Assembly (NCBI RefSeq): GCF_002930195.1
Contig: NZ_PHHC01000080.1
Coordinates: 38,857 to 76,357, forward strand
Reading direction: 5' to 3'
Source: Holospora curviuscula
GTDB taxonomy: Bacteria; Pseudomonadota; Alphaproteobacteria; Holosporales; Holosporaceae
DNA length: 37,501 nucleotides
Both the position numbers and the translations under genes were made by a program. Positions 9,160-18,344 of the stretch are shown piece by piece; the first letter of the stretch is position 1; every line of letters starts with the position of its first letter. The notes beneath the pieces are model-generated. The model saw nothing but the letters and a program-made list of their open reading frames with translations. It was not told the DNA's origin and ran no database searches.

Positions 9160-9857
9160 TAGCGCCAGATAGAATGGCAGGAAAAGATCAACAATTTTCC
9201 TCAGAACAAAATAATTTGAGCTTCTGAAAATTTCTTTTTGGAAGCATAAAATCTGTTCGATACGAAGTCGCTTATTACCCACACACAGCTTTCTCCTCAT
9301 CTTCTACACAAAATGATCCCTCTGCGTAAACAATAAACAAATCTAGGAAAGCTCTAATGTGCTAATAGATTAGCATTTGTCTACCAGAATGTGTCTAAAT
9401 TTTTTTAATAAATGGTAACTTAACAAGAATAAGTTTTTTCCAATGAAGACTCTTTTCTAACATATCTTCCGAAACGATCTGTTGACAGAGAAGAATTTTT
9501 TTATAATATCTTCTTCATCTTGCGTATCCAGAAGAAAGAATTCCTCGCTGCATCCTATGGGCTTTTGAAAACTTTTTAAGATTACTAAGACTAATCTGTG
9601 AAAAATATTAATACAGTTTTGCTAAAAGATTTTGAATGTCGTGGAAAAACCAGTGGCCAAATATTACCACCGTAACGTGAAAGAGAGAAACATCCAAACC
9701 CGTACTAAGTATGGGTAGAATAACATCGTAACTTAATTTTTTTCCTGTTTTTGCTTAAACAGAAACATAACACTCGTCTTTTTTGCTGTAGAGAAAGTCT
9801 GTGTACTTTACTAAGAGTTTTACAGTTACAGGGCTATTTTTCAAAATCATCTCTTCG

Positions 9858-10550
9858 TTATAATCCTATACTCTTTATAGAATCTGATCGTGGGTGAGCT
9901 TGCGTTAATGTTTCCATTTCTTTCTCAATGTATTGGCTAATATGATCCTCCAATTCTCGTAGGTGCTCTGAAAATTTCTCATCTGCTCCAGTAATGAGTT
10001 TTAAGCTAATTTTTTGTCCCCGTTTTTGTGCTGAAAGCTGATACCCCAAACGAACCACCAAGTCGCAGGGAGTTACCGTATCTTCTGTGCCGTGCACAAT
10101 CAATCCTGGGTGAGGGCAAGGCGCTAAAAAATCAAAGGGATAAAGATTAGGACGCAAAGAAACTCCCACAAATCGTTCACATTCTGGACGACGCATTAAG
10201 ATCTGCATGCTGATCCAGGCACCAAAGGAATATCCTGACACCCAGTAACGTGCTTTAGGGGGGTAACGATCGGCAAGCCAGTTTAGACAAGCTTCTGCAT
10301 CAGAAATTTCTCCTTCTCCATTGCTGAAAGTGCCGTCAGATTTACCTGAACCTCTATAATTAAATCGTAAGACATCAAATCCACAGCGCACAAAGCTTCG
10401 ATGAATAGTAAACATAACACTATGATCTAAAAGTCCTTCCCATTTAGGATGGGGGGAGGCTAATAAAACCACCTGGGAAGATTTTTTATTAGTGTAATAA
10501 ATCGCTTCTATTTTGCCTTGAGGGCCTGGAATCATTAAGGGTGAAGACAT
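9858..10550 (-). CDS. Alpha/beta hydrolase (COG2945-like)
   Basis: A 230-residue cytoplasmic alpha/beta-hydrolase fold protein with no signal peptide. It opens with an IPGPQGKIEAIYY strand pair and the oxyanion-region ASPHPKWEG (31-39). Next come RFNYRGSGKSDGTF (62-75), the nucleophile elbow GYSFGAW (Ser108), the acid loop VHGTEDTVTP (Asp157) and a likely catalytic His196 in FSEHLREL. The family is widespread in proteobacteria but its substrate is unknown. The ATG at 10550 has only a weak, distant AAGGA. It sits alone, divergent from maeB and abutting the helicase pseudogene. Confidence 0.85.
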   Translation of the reverse strand: MSSPLMIPGPQGKIEAIYYTNKKSSQVVLLASPHPKWEGLLDHSVMFTIHRSFVRCGFDVLRFNYRGSGKSDGTFSNGEGEISDAEACLNWLADRYPPKARYWVSGYSFGAWISMQILMRRPECERFVGVSLRPNLYPFDFLAPCPHPGLIVHGTEDTVTPCDLVVRLGYQLSAQKRGQKISLKLITGADEKFSEHLRELEDHISQYIEKEMETLTQAHPRSDSIKSIGL

Positions 10551-10779
10551 GTATTCTGTATTTTTAATCCTTATATGCTATCATGATTTTTTTTTTCATT
10601 CTTGTCAATTACATATTTTGCATAAAGTTATACATTTATTTATTCCAAAAGATGTCGCAATATTTAATCATAGGCATGTTTAAGGTGGGAAAGCAACTAT
10701 GATTGTTCTCTTGCCCTTGAAACTGCTGTCATTAAAAACTAAAATTAACGAAAATGTGCACGGGTCAGGAGAATAAGCT

Positions 10780-12627
10780 GTGGTATTTGAAACACCTTCT
10801 TTAAGGTATCATGCCTACCCCAAGGCAGGAAAATGGGAAATGTTGCCTTCTAAACCTTTGGAAGGATGGGAGGATTTAGCTCTTGCCTACAATCCCGGCG
10901 TTGCTTTTGCCTGCGAAGCCATCGTCTCTTGTCAGCATAACGCCTACGACTTAACCAATAAAGGGCATCTTGTGGCGGTCATTACTAATGGAACCGCTGT
11001 ATTGGGAATGGGAGATATTGGTCCCTTAGCCGCTAAACCTGTGATGGAAGGAAAATCTGTCTTGATTAAATATTTTTCCGGTCTCGACAGTATTGATTTA
11101 GAGTTGGCAGAATCCGATCCTTATAAACTCATTGAGCACATTGTAGCCCTGGCACCTTCCTTTGGTGCGATTAATTTGGAAGACATTAAAGCTCCAGAGT
11201 GTTTCATCGTAGAGCAAGCGTTGATAGAACGTCTCACAATTCCTGTGTTTCACGATGATCAACATGGCACTGCTATTGTCGTGTGTGCTGCTATATTAAA
11301 TGGGTTACATTTAAAACAGCTTCCTATTGAGGAAGCTGTAGTGGTGGTGAATGGTGCCGGCGCTGGAGCATTAGCTTCCTTAGAACTGTTGCGTAAATTT
11401 GGATTAAAGCAAGAAAACATATGGTTGTGTGATCAAAAAGGACTTGTGCACACTGAGCGAGCCCATGTTACTCCCCATAAAGCGCCTTACGCACAAAAAT
11501 CTCTCAAACGCACTTTGGGACAGGTCCTGGAAGGAGCTGATGTTTTTCTAGGACTCTCAAGAGGTCGTCTTCTGACAGGGGACATGATTTCTCCCATGAA
11601 TCCTCGTCCGTTAATTTTTGCTTTGGCCAATCCTGTTCCTGAGATTCTTCCCGAAGAAGTGTACGCAGTACATCCTGATGCTTTGGTTGGTACGGGAAGA
11701 TCAGATTATCCTAACCAAATCAACAATATATTGTGCTTTCCTTATATGTTTAAAGGTGCGCTGGCGGTACAGGCTTCTTGTATTGTAGAAGAAATGAAGC
11801 GGGCTTGCGTTGAAGAATTAAAAACTATTGCCCAAGAAGGCGAGTGGGGAGCTTGCGGTGCGTATAAAGGCGCATTGCATCCTTTTGGTCCAGATTATTT
11901 TATTCCAAAAGCTTTCGATCCTCGATTAAGAGCCCGACTGCCTCTTGTGATAGCAGAGGCTGCCATAAAAGCGGGGGTTGCGCGTAAGGGAGTAGATCAT
12001 CTGCGCGATCTGAAAGTTCAGCTGGTCTCCCAAGCTTATGAAGCGTATCCAACTTTTGGTCGTTTATGTGTTGCGCAAAGTATTGGAAACTTACCCCTTT
12101 TAGCTCCCCCGTTAATTTTCAGCTATGCTTTAGAGGCTAAAGATCAGTGGAATGTTTTTAAAAGTGCGTTATTGGCACTGGAGCGTCATAATTTTTGTAC
12201 TGCTCACGTAATTCATCCAGAAGGGAGTCCTCATTCATTAGAGTCCTGTTTTTCTGGCACTCCTTTGCTCTCTAAAGCGTTGCGTATTCATGCGTGCAAT
12301 TTGCCAACTTCAGATAAAAAAATGATGTTACGCAATGAAGTGAAGAACGGACACAACAGCGTATTTCTTTTAGGGCAGCGTGATGAACATACTGAAGACA
12401 GTGTAGTCCGCATTATGAAAGGCGTCTCTACCCTGTATCAAACTGTGTATTCAATAAAAGAAAAAAATCCTTTAACCATAAGCTGGCTGGCTCCTTCAAC
12501 GTTAACCCTCCCCCGAAGCGTTTATATTCAAGGAGACACAGTGTACATTCAAACGTATATATCTATTAGAGATTTCTTAGAGGTAAGCGCTTTGGTGACG
12601 GGATGCGCTTATGAACATGGGTTCTAA
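10780..12627 (+). CDS. maeB: NADP-dependent malic enzyme, MaeB type, with reduced PTA-like domain
   Basis: Converts malate to pyruvate, CO2 and NAD(P)H in the cytoplasm, using a divalent metal. The GTG start at 10780 has AGGAG eight bases upstream. The malic-enzyme part (about 1-420) is well kept: LALAYNPGVAFAC with the catalytic Tyr37, NGTAVLGMGDIGPLA, VMEGKSVLIKYF with Lys97, INLEDIKAPECF, FHDDQHGTAI (157-166), NGAGAGA for the dinucleotide and TGRSDYPNQINN (305-316). MaeB enzymes normally carry a phosphotransacetylase-like domain of about 330 residues; here only about 190 residues follow and none of its usual motifs is obvious. Total length is 615 against about 760. The 3' end overlaps mgtE by 17 bases. 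Confidence 0.94.
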   Translation: MVFETPSLRYHAYPKAGKWEMLPSKPLEGWEDLALAYNPGVAFACEAIVSCQHNAYDLTNKGHLVAVITNGTAVLGMGDIGPLAAKPVMEGKSVLIKYFSGLDSIDLELAESDPYKLIEHIVALAPSFGAINLEDIKAPECFIVEQALIERLTIPVFHDDQHGTAIVVCAAILNGLHLKQLPIEEAVVVVNGAGAGALASLELLRKFGLKQENIWLCDQKGLVHTERAHVTPHKAPYAQKSLKRTLGQVLEGADVFLGLSRGRLLTGDMISPMNPRPLIFALANPVPEILPEEVYAVHPDALVGTGRSDYPNQINNILCFPYMFKGALAVQASCIVEEMKRACVEELKTIAQEGEWGACGAYKGALHPFGPDYFIPKAFDPRLRARLPLVIAEAAIKAGVARKGVDHLRDLKVQLVSQAYEAYPTFGRLCVAQSIGNLPLLAPPLIFSYALEAKDQWNVFKSALLALERHNFCTAHVIHPEGSPHSLESCFSGTPLLSKALRIHACNLPTSDKKMMLRNEVKNGHNSVFLLGQRDEHTEDSVVRIMKGVSTLYQTVYSIKEKNPLTISWLAPSTLTLPRSVYIQGDTVYIQTYISIRDFLEVSALVTGCAYEHGF

Positions 12628-13993
12628 AAGCTTAAATCTTTCTGAGGGAAGATTAGCGCAGATCTTAGCAGAAAAAATTACTGCACTTCAAGTTTTTTTG
12701 GATGGTTCTGAAGACAATAAAACGCTAATAAAACTTATGGAAGGATTATACCCCAGCGAAATTGCTTATTTAATTCAACATTTATCAGAAGATCATCGTC
12801 ATCAATGTGTGATGCGACTGAAAGACCAATTTAATGCAGAAATTCTTCTATTTTTGTCCCCTTCTTTACGAAGAGAAGTGACAAATTGCTTTGATATTTC
12901 TGAATTGAGTAAAATTCTAATGCATTTGGAAAGTGACGATGCGTTGATTATTTTAAGAGACTTAGAAGAGGGGCAACATCAGGAAGTGTTGCGTTATTTC
13001 CCATCAGAAAAATCTCGCTTTTTTTCCGAACGATTGCGTTATCCCCAATATACTGCCAGTGGATTGATGCAAAGTGAAGTCTTGGTCTTTCCAGATCATT
13101 GGAAAGTTTTTCAAGCGCTAGAACATATGCGATCTTGTCATACTCCCAGATTTTATGATGTGTTTGTGGTGGATGCGTCCCGCCGTTTTTTGGGGGCCAT
13201 TGAATTATCTACTTTTGTTAAATGTCAAGAGCAAGAAACGCTCTCAGAAATTATGACGCGCAATGTTCATGCGATTCCTATGGATTGGCGTCAAGAAGAA
13301 ATTACTTTTATGTTTCGGTTGTATGAGCTAATCTCTGCCCCCGTTATTGATACAGCGTCTCGTATTATTGGTGTAATTACAGTGGACGATGTAATGCGCG
13401 TTATTGAGGATAAAGTAGCAGAAGATTTTATGCATCTTGGTGGAATTCACGCCTCAGATTTTCATGAAACCGTTAGGAAAACGAGTTTAGGGCGATTGCA
13501 CTGGTTAATGATTACGGTAATTGATGTAATTTTAATTTCTTTGGTCATTCAGTATTTTGAGGCAGTTTTATATTTTAAACAAGGATTAACAGTATTGATG
13601 CCCATTGCCGCAGCTATGGGAGGAAATAGCGGTATGCAGGCTGCTACCGTGGCTATTCGAGCACTGACAACCCGGGACCTTAATACGCTTAATATGGTAC
13701 GATTTTTATGGAAAGAGGTGAGCGTTTCTTGGTTTAACGGTGGTTTGTTTGGATTGGGGTTGGGGGGGTTAGCATTTTTATGGTTTAAAGACGTGCGCGT
13801 TGCATTAGTTTTAGGGGGAGCCGTATTGTTTAATATGTTGTGGGCAGGTATTGCAGGAACATTGTTTCCTATTGGTATTGCTCGTCTTTCTGGAGACCCA
13901 GCCCTCAGTTCTGGACCATTATTAACGACTACTACCGACGTTTTAGGGTACGGATTATTTTTAGGATTATCCTACTTAGTATTTAGATTATAG
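12611..13993 (+). CDS. mgtE: Magnesium transporter MgtE
   Basis: Inner-membrane Mg2+ channel gated by cytosolic magnesium. The 460 residues show the family order: N-terminal helical MgtE_N domain (about 15-125), a CBS pair (about 135-260; SEIMTRNVHAIPMDW and VITVDDVMRVIED) and five membrane helices from about 293. The pore motif GGNSGMQAATVAIRAL lies at 337-352. The last helix has TTTTDVLGYGLF, keeping the selectivity-filter Asp. The ATG at 12611 (or 12617) lies inside the end of maeB with no strong Shine-Dalgarno, which suggests translational coupling. No terminator hairpin is visible after the stop. Confidence 0.95.
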   Translation: MNMGSKSLNLSEGRLAQILAEKITALQVFLDGSEDNKTLIKLMEGLYPSEIAYLIQHLSEDHRHQCVMRLKDQFNAEILLFLSPSLRREVTNCFDISELSKILMHLESDDALIILRDLEEGQHQEVLRYFPSEKSRFFSERLRYPQYTASGLMQSEVLVFPDHWKVFQALEHMRSCHTPRFYDVFVVDASRRFLGAIELSTFVKCQEQETLSEIMTRNVHAIPMDWRQEEITFMFRLYELISAPVIDTASRIIGVITVDDVMRVIEDKVAEDFMHLGGIHASDFHETVRKTSLGRLHWLMITVIDVILISLVIQYFEAVLYFKQGLTVLMPIAAAMGGNSGMQAATVAIRALTTRDLNTLNMVRFLWKEVSVSWFNGGLFGLGLGGLAFLWFKDVRVALVLGGAVLFNMLWAGIAGTLFPIGIARLSGDPALSSGPLLTTTTDVLGYGLFLGLSYLVFRL

Positions 13994-14128
13994 ATTTTTT
14001 TGTGACTTTGTTGAATTTAAGCTATCCCTTTGCGGAAGGAGAATGAGAAAAAATTCAAAAATTTGTAAAAAAATTTTGCATAGTATGGCGTATAAAAAAA
14101 TATAAAGAAGGTCTTCATGCCCCTAAAT

Positions 14129-14925
14129 AGTATAGTTACGATATTTCGAGCCATAGAATAAAATATCTGATGTGAAAAGAATGGCGAATGAGGATGTGTT
14201 TTTGACATCATGTGTGAAAATTTAGTGCTATTATTTGAGATAAAGGCAGGTATTTTCAACCAAATGATGTAGTTTATAAAAGTTTTTGTCGTAATTTTGC
14301 TGAATTTTTCGGTTTTTTTGTGTTGGAATCATGAAAATCATACCATTTTTAGTCGCTTGATTCACGATATCATCGTTATCATAGGCCTTGTGAGCCAAAA
14401 AATGCTCTACCTCTAGGGGATTTGATACGTTTTTGAGCGGTACTGTACATTCAGCTTGAGCTACCCTTTGTGAGACCCATTTGCACCGGCATGCCAAAGG
14501 AAGGCATTCACGGTTAGGTGTGTCTTGGGGTTAAGCCCTCAATAGCTCATTTCTTGAGTTCCGCAGTATGAGAATGCACTTCGATGTGGGTGAAATCATT
14601 ACAAGTCGCAAAAAATCGGGATGAAAACTGCGTTTTTAAGCAATTTTTCTCAGATTTCCTTATCTCTCAAGCGAATAAATCAGCGATGAGTATTGCTCCA
14701 CTCGCCGTAATCGCGCGGTAATCCCGTCACAGAGCGCCCGTTTTCAAACTTCAAAAACCATATTGATAAATTTCCGGTTGTTTTGGCCAGGCCCCCAAAA
14801 AAAGCTCTTCTCGGCCTGGGAATAAGAGGTGTCAAAACGCTCCAGGCATGATGGCGACGCTAAGCTTTTCAGGGGATTTTTGCATATCCTTCTATTCTAG
14901 TACAATTTACTCTGTGACTACACTT
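14129..14925 (-). mobile_element. IS5-family element, heavily decayed (same species as 15506-16308)
   Basis: Minus-strand fragments spell an IS5 transposase in order: RRHHAWSVLTPLIPRPRR, FFGGLAKTTGN, GLPRDYGEWSNTHR, IRLRDKEI, a GLNPKTHLTVNAF block, AYDNDDIVNQATKNGM, MIPTQKNRKIQQNYD and YKLHHLVENTCLYLK. They are separated by frameshifts and stops. The left end (TAGTTACGATATTTCGAGCC) matches the left end of the copy at 15506, and the right end TCTGTGACTACACT resembles that copy's TCTCGTGACGACAC. The longest open piece is 14231-14497. Confidence 0.7.
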
Positions 14926-14928
14926 TTT

Positions 14929-15365
14929 AGGGACTGTTGCAAGCTAAAGTATGGCCCTAAACCAGTTCAGAAAGCATATTATTGCGATTTAAGGGAAAGG
15001 CAAGAGTAGCGATGGCAAGAATGGGTATTGATGACGATGACAGATTATGAAAAAAAATCAAAGTAGGGTGGTGAGTCAAAGATAGTTTTGTCTTCAGAAG
15101 CAATTTTCTAGGGGGAAGCATCTTGGCGTGATTTAACTAGATACGGGTCGTGGAAAACTACTGCTAATGGCTATAATGGTTGGTATAAAACAGGAGAATT
15201 CGATGGCATACTGCCGGTTTAAAAAGATAGCCACACGAATAGCACATGCTTGATGGCTAACGTTAGAGACAAACAATACGCAGACAGTATAATAAACGGA
15301 CCAAAACCTTCATCCCTTGAAGGTTTTTTCGGCAAAATACACGGAAAGATTGATTTCTTCGCAAC
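14929..15365 (+). mobile_element. IS5-family fragment
   Basis: Plus-strand remnant beginning with GGGACTGTTGCAA, an end typical of several IS5-family elements. It encodes WRDLTRYGSWKTTANGYNGW followed by YKTGEFDGIL, the N-terminal WRDLP-YGSWKTVYNRFNRW block of IS5 transposases. A weak KIHGKID block follows near 15340. It is broken by stops, and its 3' half is missing or unrecognisable before the next IS. Confidence 0.5.
15303..15329 (+). terminator. Perfect 10-bp hairpin with T-run
   Basis: AAAACCTTCA and TGAAGGTTTT form a 10-bp stem around a 5-base loop, followed by two more T residues. It has the shape of a rho-independent terminator and could act on both strands. It lies in IS debris with no intact gene reading into it, so its role, if any, is to insulate the region. 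Confidence 0.4.
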
Positions 15366-15505
15366 GCTATTTATTTTTTAACTCAACAGACGGAGAAAAA
15401 TACGAAGCGCAACAAATAATTTCATTAATTTTTTTGATGATTTTCAACACTTTTCTGCCAAAAAAGTAGAGAACAATGGTAGGCTCAGAAGTTGTTTTAT
15501 TAGAT

Positions 15506-16308
15506 AGTGTCGTTACGAGATATTGAGCCAAAAAGGGCAAGACCGCGTATTTGGGCGGCTGCAAGAAAGGAGGAGCTGTTTTTGGCGTATCGCGTGGCGA
15601 TGCCTCTCCATCGCTTAAGATGCAAGAAGGTATTTCTTGGTCATAGAAGCGCTGTTCTTTTCCCTTCTTTTTTGCAGGAATCACCGCTTGAATGGTGTGA
15701 CTGTTTGCCATGTCTAACACAGCATCTGAATCATAGTCTTTGTCGGCTAAAAGACATTGGGCGTTTATGCCCTCAATAAAAGCCTCAGCCTGTGTACAAT
15801 CAGCTGTGCTATCTTCTGTAACAAGGATTCGCACTGGCATACCAGTCGCATCTACGGCTATATGTATTTTGGAATTGAGTCCCCTTTTGTTCGTCCCATG
15901 GCTTGGTTTCCACCACGCGCTCCTGCTGCATGAGGGGGTACTTTGATAGGGCTTGCATCAAATCATGAGCCACTCAAAATCAGGCTCCATCACAAGCGAT
16001 TCTAACACCCCTTGCCAAACGCCTTTGTCCCGCCATCTGCAAAAGCGTCGATGCGTGTTTTTCCAGTGGCCATAAGTCAGGAGGTAAATCTCTCCAGGGT
16101 GCGCCAGTGCGCAATATCCAAAAGACGGCGTTGATAAAAAGCCTATTATCAGGTGCGATACCTTCCCAGGAACCTTTTCGCCCAGGCAATCGCGGCTCTA
16201 AAAGACTCCATATGTGATCTGACATATCATGGCGTCGGTGAGCGCTTACCTTGCATTGATTCATTCTATACCTCATGCTAGCATAGATTGATTCTCGTGA
16301 CGACACAC
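15506..16308 (-). mobile_element. IS5-family element, pseudogenised
   Basis: Transposase on the minus strand from about 16276: DMSDHIWSLLEPRLPGRKG, APDNRLFINAVFWILRTG, APWRDLPPDLWPLEKH, then after shifts MPVRILVTEDSTADCTQAEA, LLADKDYDSDAVLDMA, QAVIPAKKKGKEQRFYD and finally FLHLKRWRGIATRYAK ending at 15500. About 24 residues (the YKLRHLVENA region) are deleted and at least two frameshifts are present. The ends carry an inverted repeat, AGTGTCGTTACGAGA against GTGTGTCGTCACGAGA. It is the better-preserved sibling of the copy at 14129-14925. Confidence 0.82.
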
Positions 16309-16309
16309 T

Positions 16310-17325
16310 CTAGGTGTTTGATCCCAGAGAGTTGTGGTATATATTATGAAGATAATAATGCATGGAGAAAAAGCTTATGGGACAAGCATTACACGCAAAT
16401 GCCAGAACAACGGAGGCAATCCGTAGAGAGATCCGTGATAGTAAAGAGAGCATAGAAAAAGCGGCTAAAAGATTTAATATTAACCCAAAAACAATCCTCA
16501 AGTGGAGAAAAAGAGAAGATACGAAAGACCTTCCCATGGGACCTAAAAAGATAAAATCTACAGTTCTATCAGAGACAGAAGAAAAGGCGAGTGTGACTTT
16601 CAGACCGCTTACACCATTGCCTCTTGATGATGTTTTGTATAGCTTACAAGAAACTATTCCACATTTAAGTAGAGCAACCCTTCATCGTTGCTTAAAGCGT
16701 CATGGCTGCTCTGTTTTGCCTAAAAAAGAAAGATCTACCTCTGCTGACAAAAAGAAATTTAAACACTATCCTATGGGTTACTTGCATATAGATATAGCAG
16801 AAGTAAGGACAGCTGAAGGTAAGTTATATTTTACGTAGCAATAGATAGAACATCAAAATTTGCCTATGCAGAGCTCCATAAAAGCCAGACTAAGATGATT
16901 GCCGCAGAGTTTTTACGTAACCTTATTAAAGCTCTACCTTATAAAATACATAAGGTGCGCACAGATAATGGGATTCAATGTACCAATCATGATCATCATA
17001 AAAATGCTTTTACTCATATCGTTGAGCGTGTTTACAATGAGCATCAGATAGAGCATAGAAAGACTAAGATCAAGCATCCTTGGACTAATGGGCAGGTAGA
17101 ACGAATGAACAGAACGCTTAAAGAGGCAACTGTAAACAATTTCCATTATGCATCTCATGATGAGCTGAAACAGCATCTGCATGCCTATCTAATGGCTTAT
17201 ACCTTCACTAAACGACTTAAAGCCATCAAAGGCAAAACTCCTTGGCAATTTATTCTAAATCAGTGAACAATTCATCCAGAATATTTTACAATTAATCCTA
17301 ACCATTTCTTGGCGGGACTAAACAT
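16310..17325 (+). mobile_element. IS481-family element, transposase pseudogene
   Basis: The frame 16362-16838 starts MEKKLMGQALHANARTTEAI with a helix-turn-helix (NPKTILKWRKRED) and reaches YLHIDIAEVRTAEGKLYF. One missing base after TTATATTTTAC (about 16835) shifts the frame. The rest reads VAIDRTSKFAYAELH, VRTDNGIQCTNHDHHKNA, KIKHPWTNGQVERMNRTLKE and GKTPWQFILNQ. A stop at 17264-17266 (TGA, probably from TGG) interrupts before the usual end TIHPEYFTINPNHFLAGLN at 17324. The DDE catalytic residues (IDIAEV, TDNG, VERMNRT context) are still visible. Two lesions in an otherwise clean gene suggest fairly recent death. Confidence 0.88.
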
Positions 17326-17337
17326 CTAGAGACTAAA

Positions 17338-17590
17338 ATGACTGCTGTTATTTCCAAAAAAAAGAAGGATAAACACATTGATAAACAAAAAAATTATGTT
17401 GAGCATTTTTTTAATGCCATAAACCTCTTTAGATCAATGGCAATGCGCGATGGATTGATGGAAACAATTTTAGTGGCCAGCATTCTCATTGAGGTGAAAA
17501 GAATAGCAAGGATTAGGCAGTGTCGACATGTTTTTAAAAAATTTCTCTGTGAAAAAGATAATCTACGTCTCATATAAAGCACCTGAGAGA
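17338..17590 (+). mobile_element. IS5-family transposase 3' fragment
   Basis: A 79-residue frame reads AVISKKKKDKHIDKQKN, YVEHFFNAINLFRSMAMRDG and MINLA-like ILVASILIEVKR. This matches the C-terminal AVIP...DK.LYKERHLVENFFNKIKNFRRVAMRYD block of IS5 transposases. The N-terminal two thirds are absent; the fragment starts immediately after the IS481 element. Confidence 0.6.
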
Positions 17591-17593
17591 CAA

Positions 17594-18335
17594 TCAATTT
17601 GAAAAGATATCGGTTAAATTACCTGATTTTTCTGGGATTCTAGAACGTCTTGTGGATGACAAATAGTCGTTTTGTAGACGACGTGATCTGAGAGGGGCGA
17701 AACGGCCGTCGATGGCCCTCTCTCCCAAAAGAGTACGGGGAAGGGGGCAAGTGTTTATAAACCCTTTAAACGCTGGGCATAGAAAGGGTGTGAAAGAGGA
17801 TGTGCAACATCCTCTTGGAAGATGCGGACATGGAATGGGGAATGGATTGATTCCACCATTGTGCTTGAACATCAGCACAGGGCTGGTGGAAAAGGGCTTA
17901 AACCCAAGCATTAGGGCACCCTTGTGATAAATTTTTGACCAAGATCTACGCTGCTTGCGATGCGCTTGGCCACCTCGTTCAATTTGTGTTTACAGGGGGA
18001 GAAGCGTCCGACTACATCATTTCGATGCTTTTGAAAAGTCTGAAAGCCAAAGCTATCTTTTTATCCTGGCAGACAAAGGATATAATGCTGATTATGTAGT
18101 GGCAAAAAGTATGAAAATAAAAAATCAAGCTCTGATTTCTTCAAAATTTCATCCCAAAAATCGCAATATTTTTACAAATACCTTTATAAAAAGCGAAAAT
18201 TTATGGAGTATAGGCTTAATAAAATTAATTACTTTTTGGTGTCTTGCAACAGGATATGACACAATGGAATCGGTTTTCCTGGCTTACGTCACTATCGAGG
18301 GTATCTTCCCTATGGGCTTTTACGCCTTGGAGTAC
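17594..18335 (+). mobile_element. IS5-family element, decayed
   Basis: Plus-strand blocks in order: WPSLPKEYGEG with SVYKPFKRWA, DADMEWGMD, DSTIVLEHQHRAGGKG, TKIYAACDALGHLVQFVFTG, GEASDYI, LADKGYNADYVVAKSMK, SSKFHPKNRN and a C-terminal FLAYVTIEG. These follow the IS5 transposase consensus with several frameshifts. The longest open piece is 17955-18458, whose tail overlaps the end of rmuC on the other strand. The element abuts the rmuC stop codon without visibly truncating that gene. Confidence 0.75.
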
Positions 18336-18344
18336 ATGTTCTCC

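Larger units (their letters stand above)
7190..9835 (-). pseudogene. Decayed second UvrD/PcrA-like helicase gene, split by an IS
   Basis: Two blocks on the minus strand align in order with the intact helicase at 4442-6610. The N-terminal block (about 9835-9160) keeps motif III as AEGSFCVEDEEKAVCG (intact: SEGLFCVGDEDQSIYG), then FSEAQIILF (intact FPGAQIIPL) and SEEN (intact LEEN). The other block (7531-7334) reads RGRSYAS...FEADFLAAQIPYYGIEF against KGRPYAS...FEERFLVEHIPYQVVGS. Fainter nucleotide similarity runs down to about 7190. The frame is broken by many stops and shifts. An IS5-family element (7540-9159) separates the blocks, and about 100 bp of the gene is missing at the junction. The rest of the C-terminal half is not recognisable. 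The divergence from the intact neighbour suggests an old paralogue. Confidence 0.8.

Noticed and set aside
14017-14259. 80-codon minus-strand frame rich in Phe
   Set aside because: Overlaps the decayed end of an IS5 transposase and mgtE downstream sequence; composition reflects AT-rich DNA.
17712-17927. 71-codon frame with many Gly/Arg residues, initially considered a small basic protein or rRNA fragment
   Set aside because: A neighbouring frame gives WPSLPKEYGEG and DSTIVLEHQHRAGG, the IS5 transposase blocks; this frame is a shadow.
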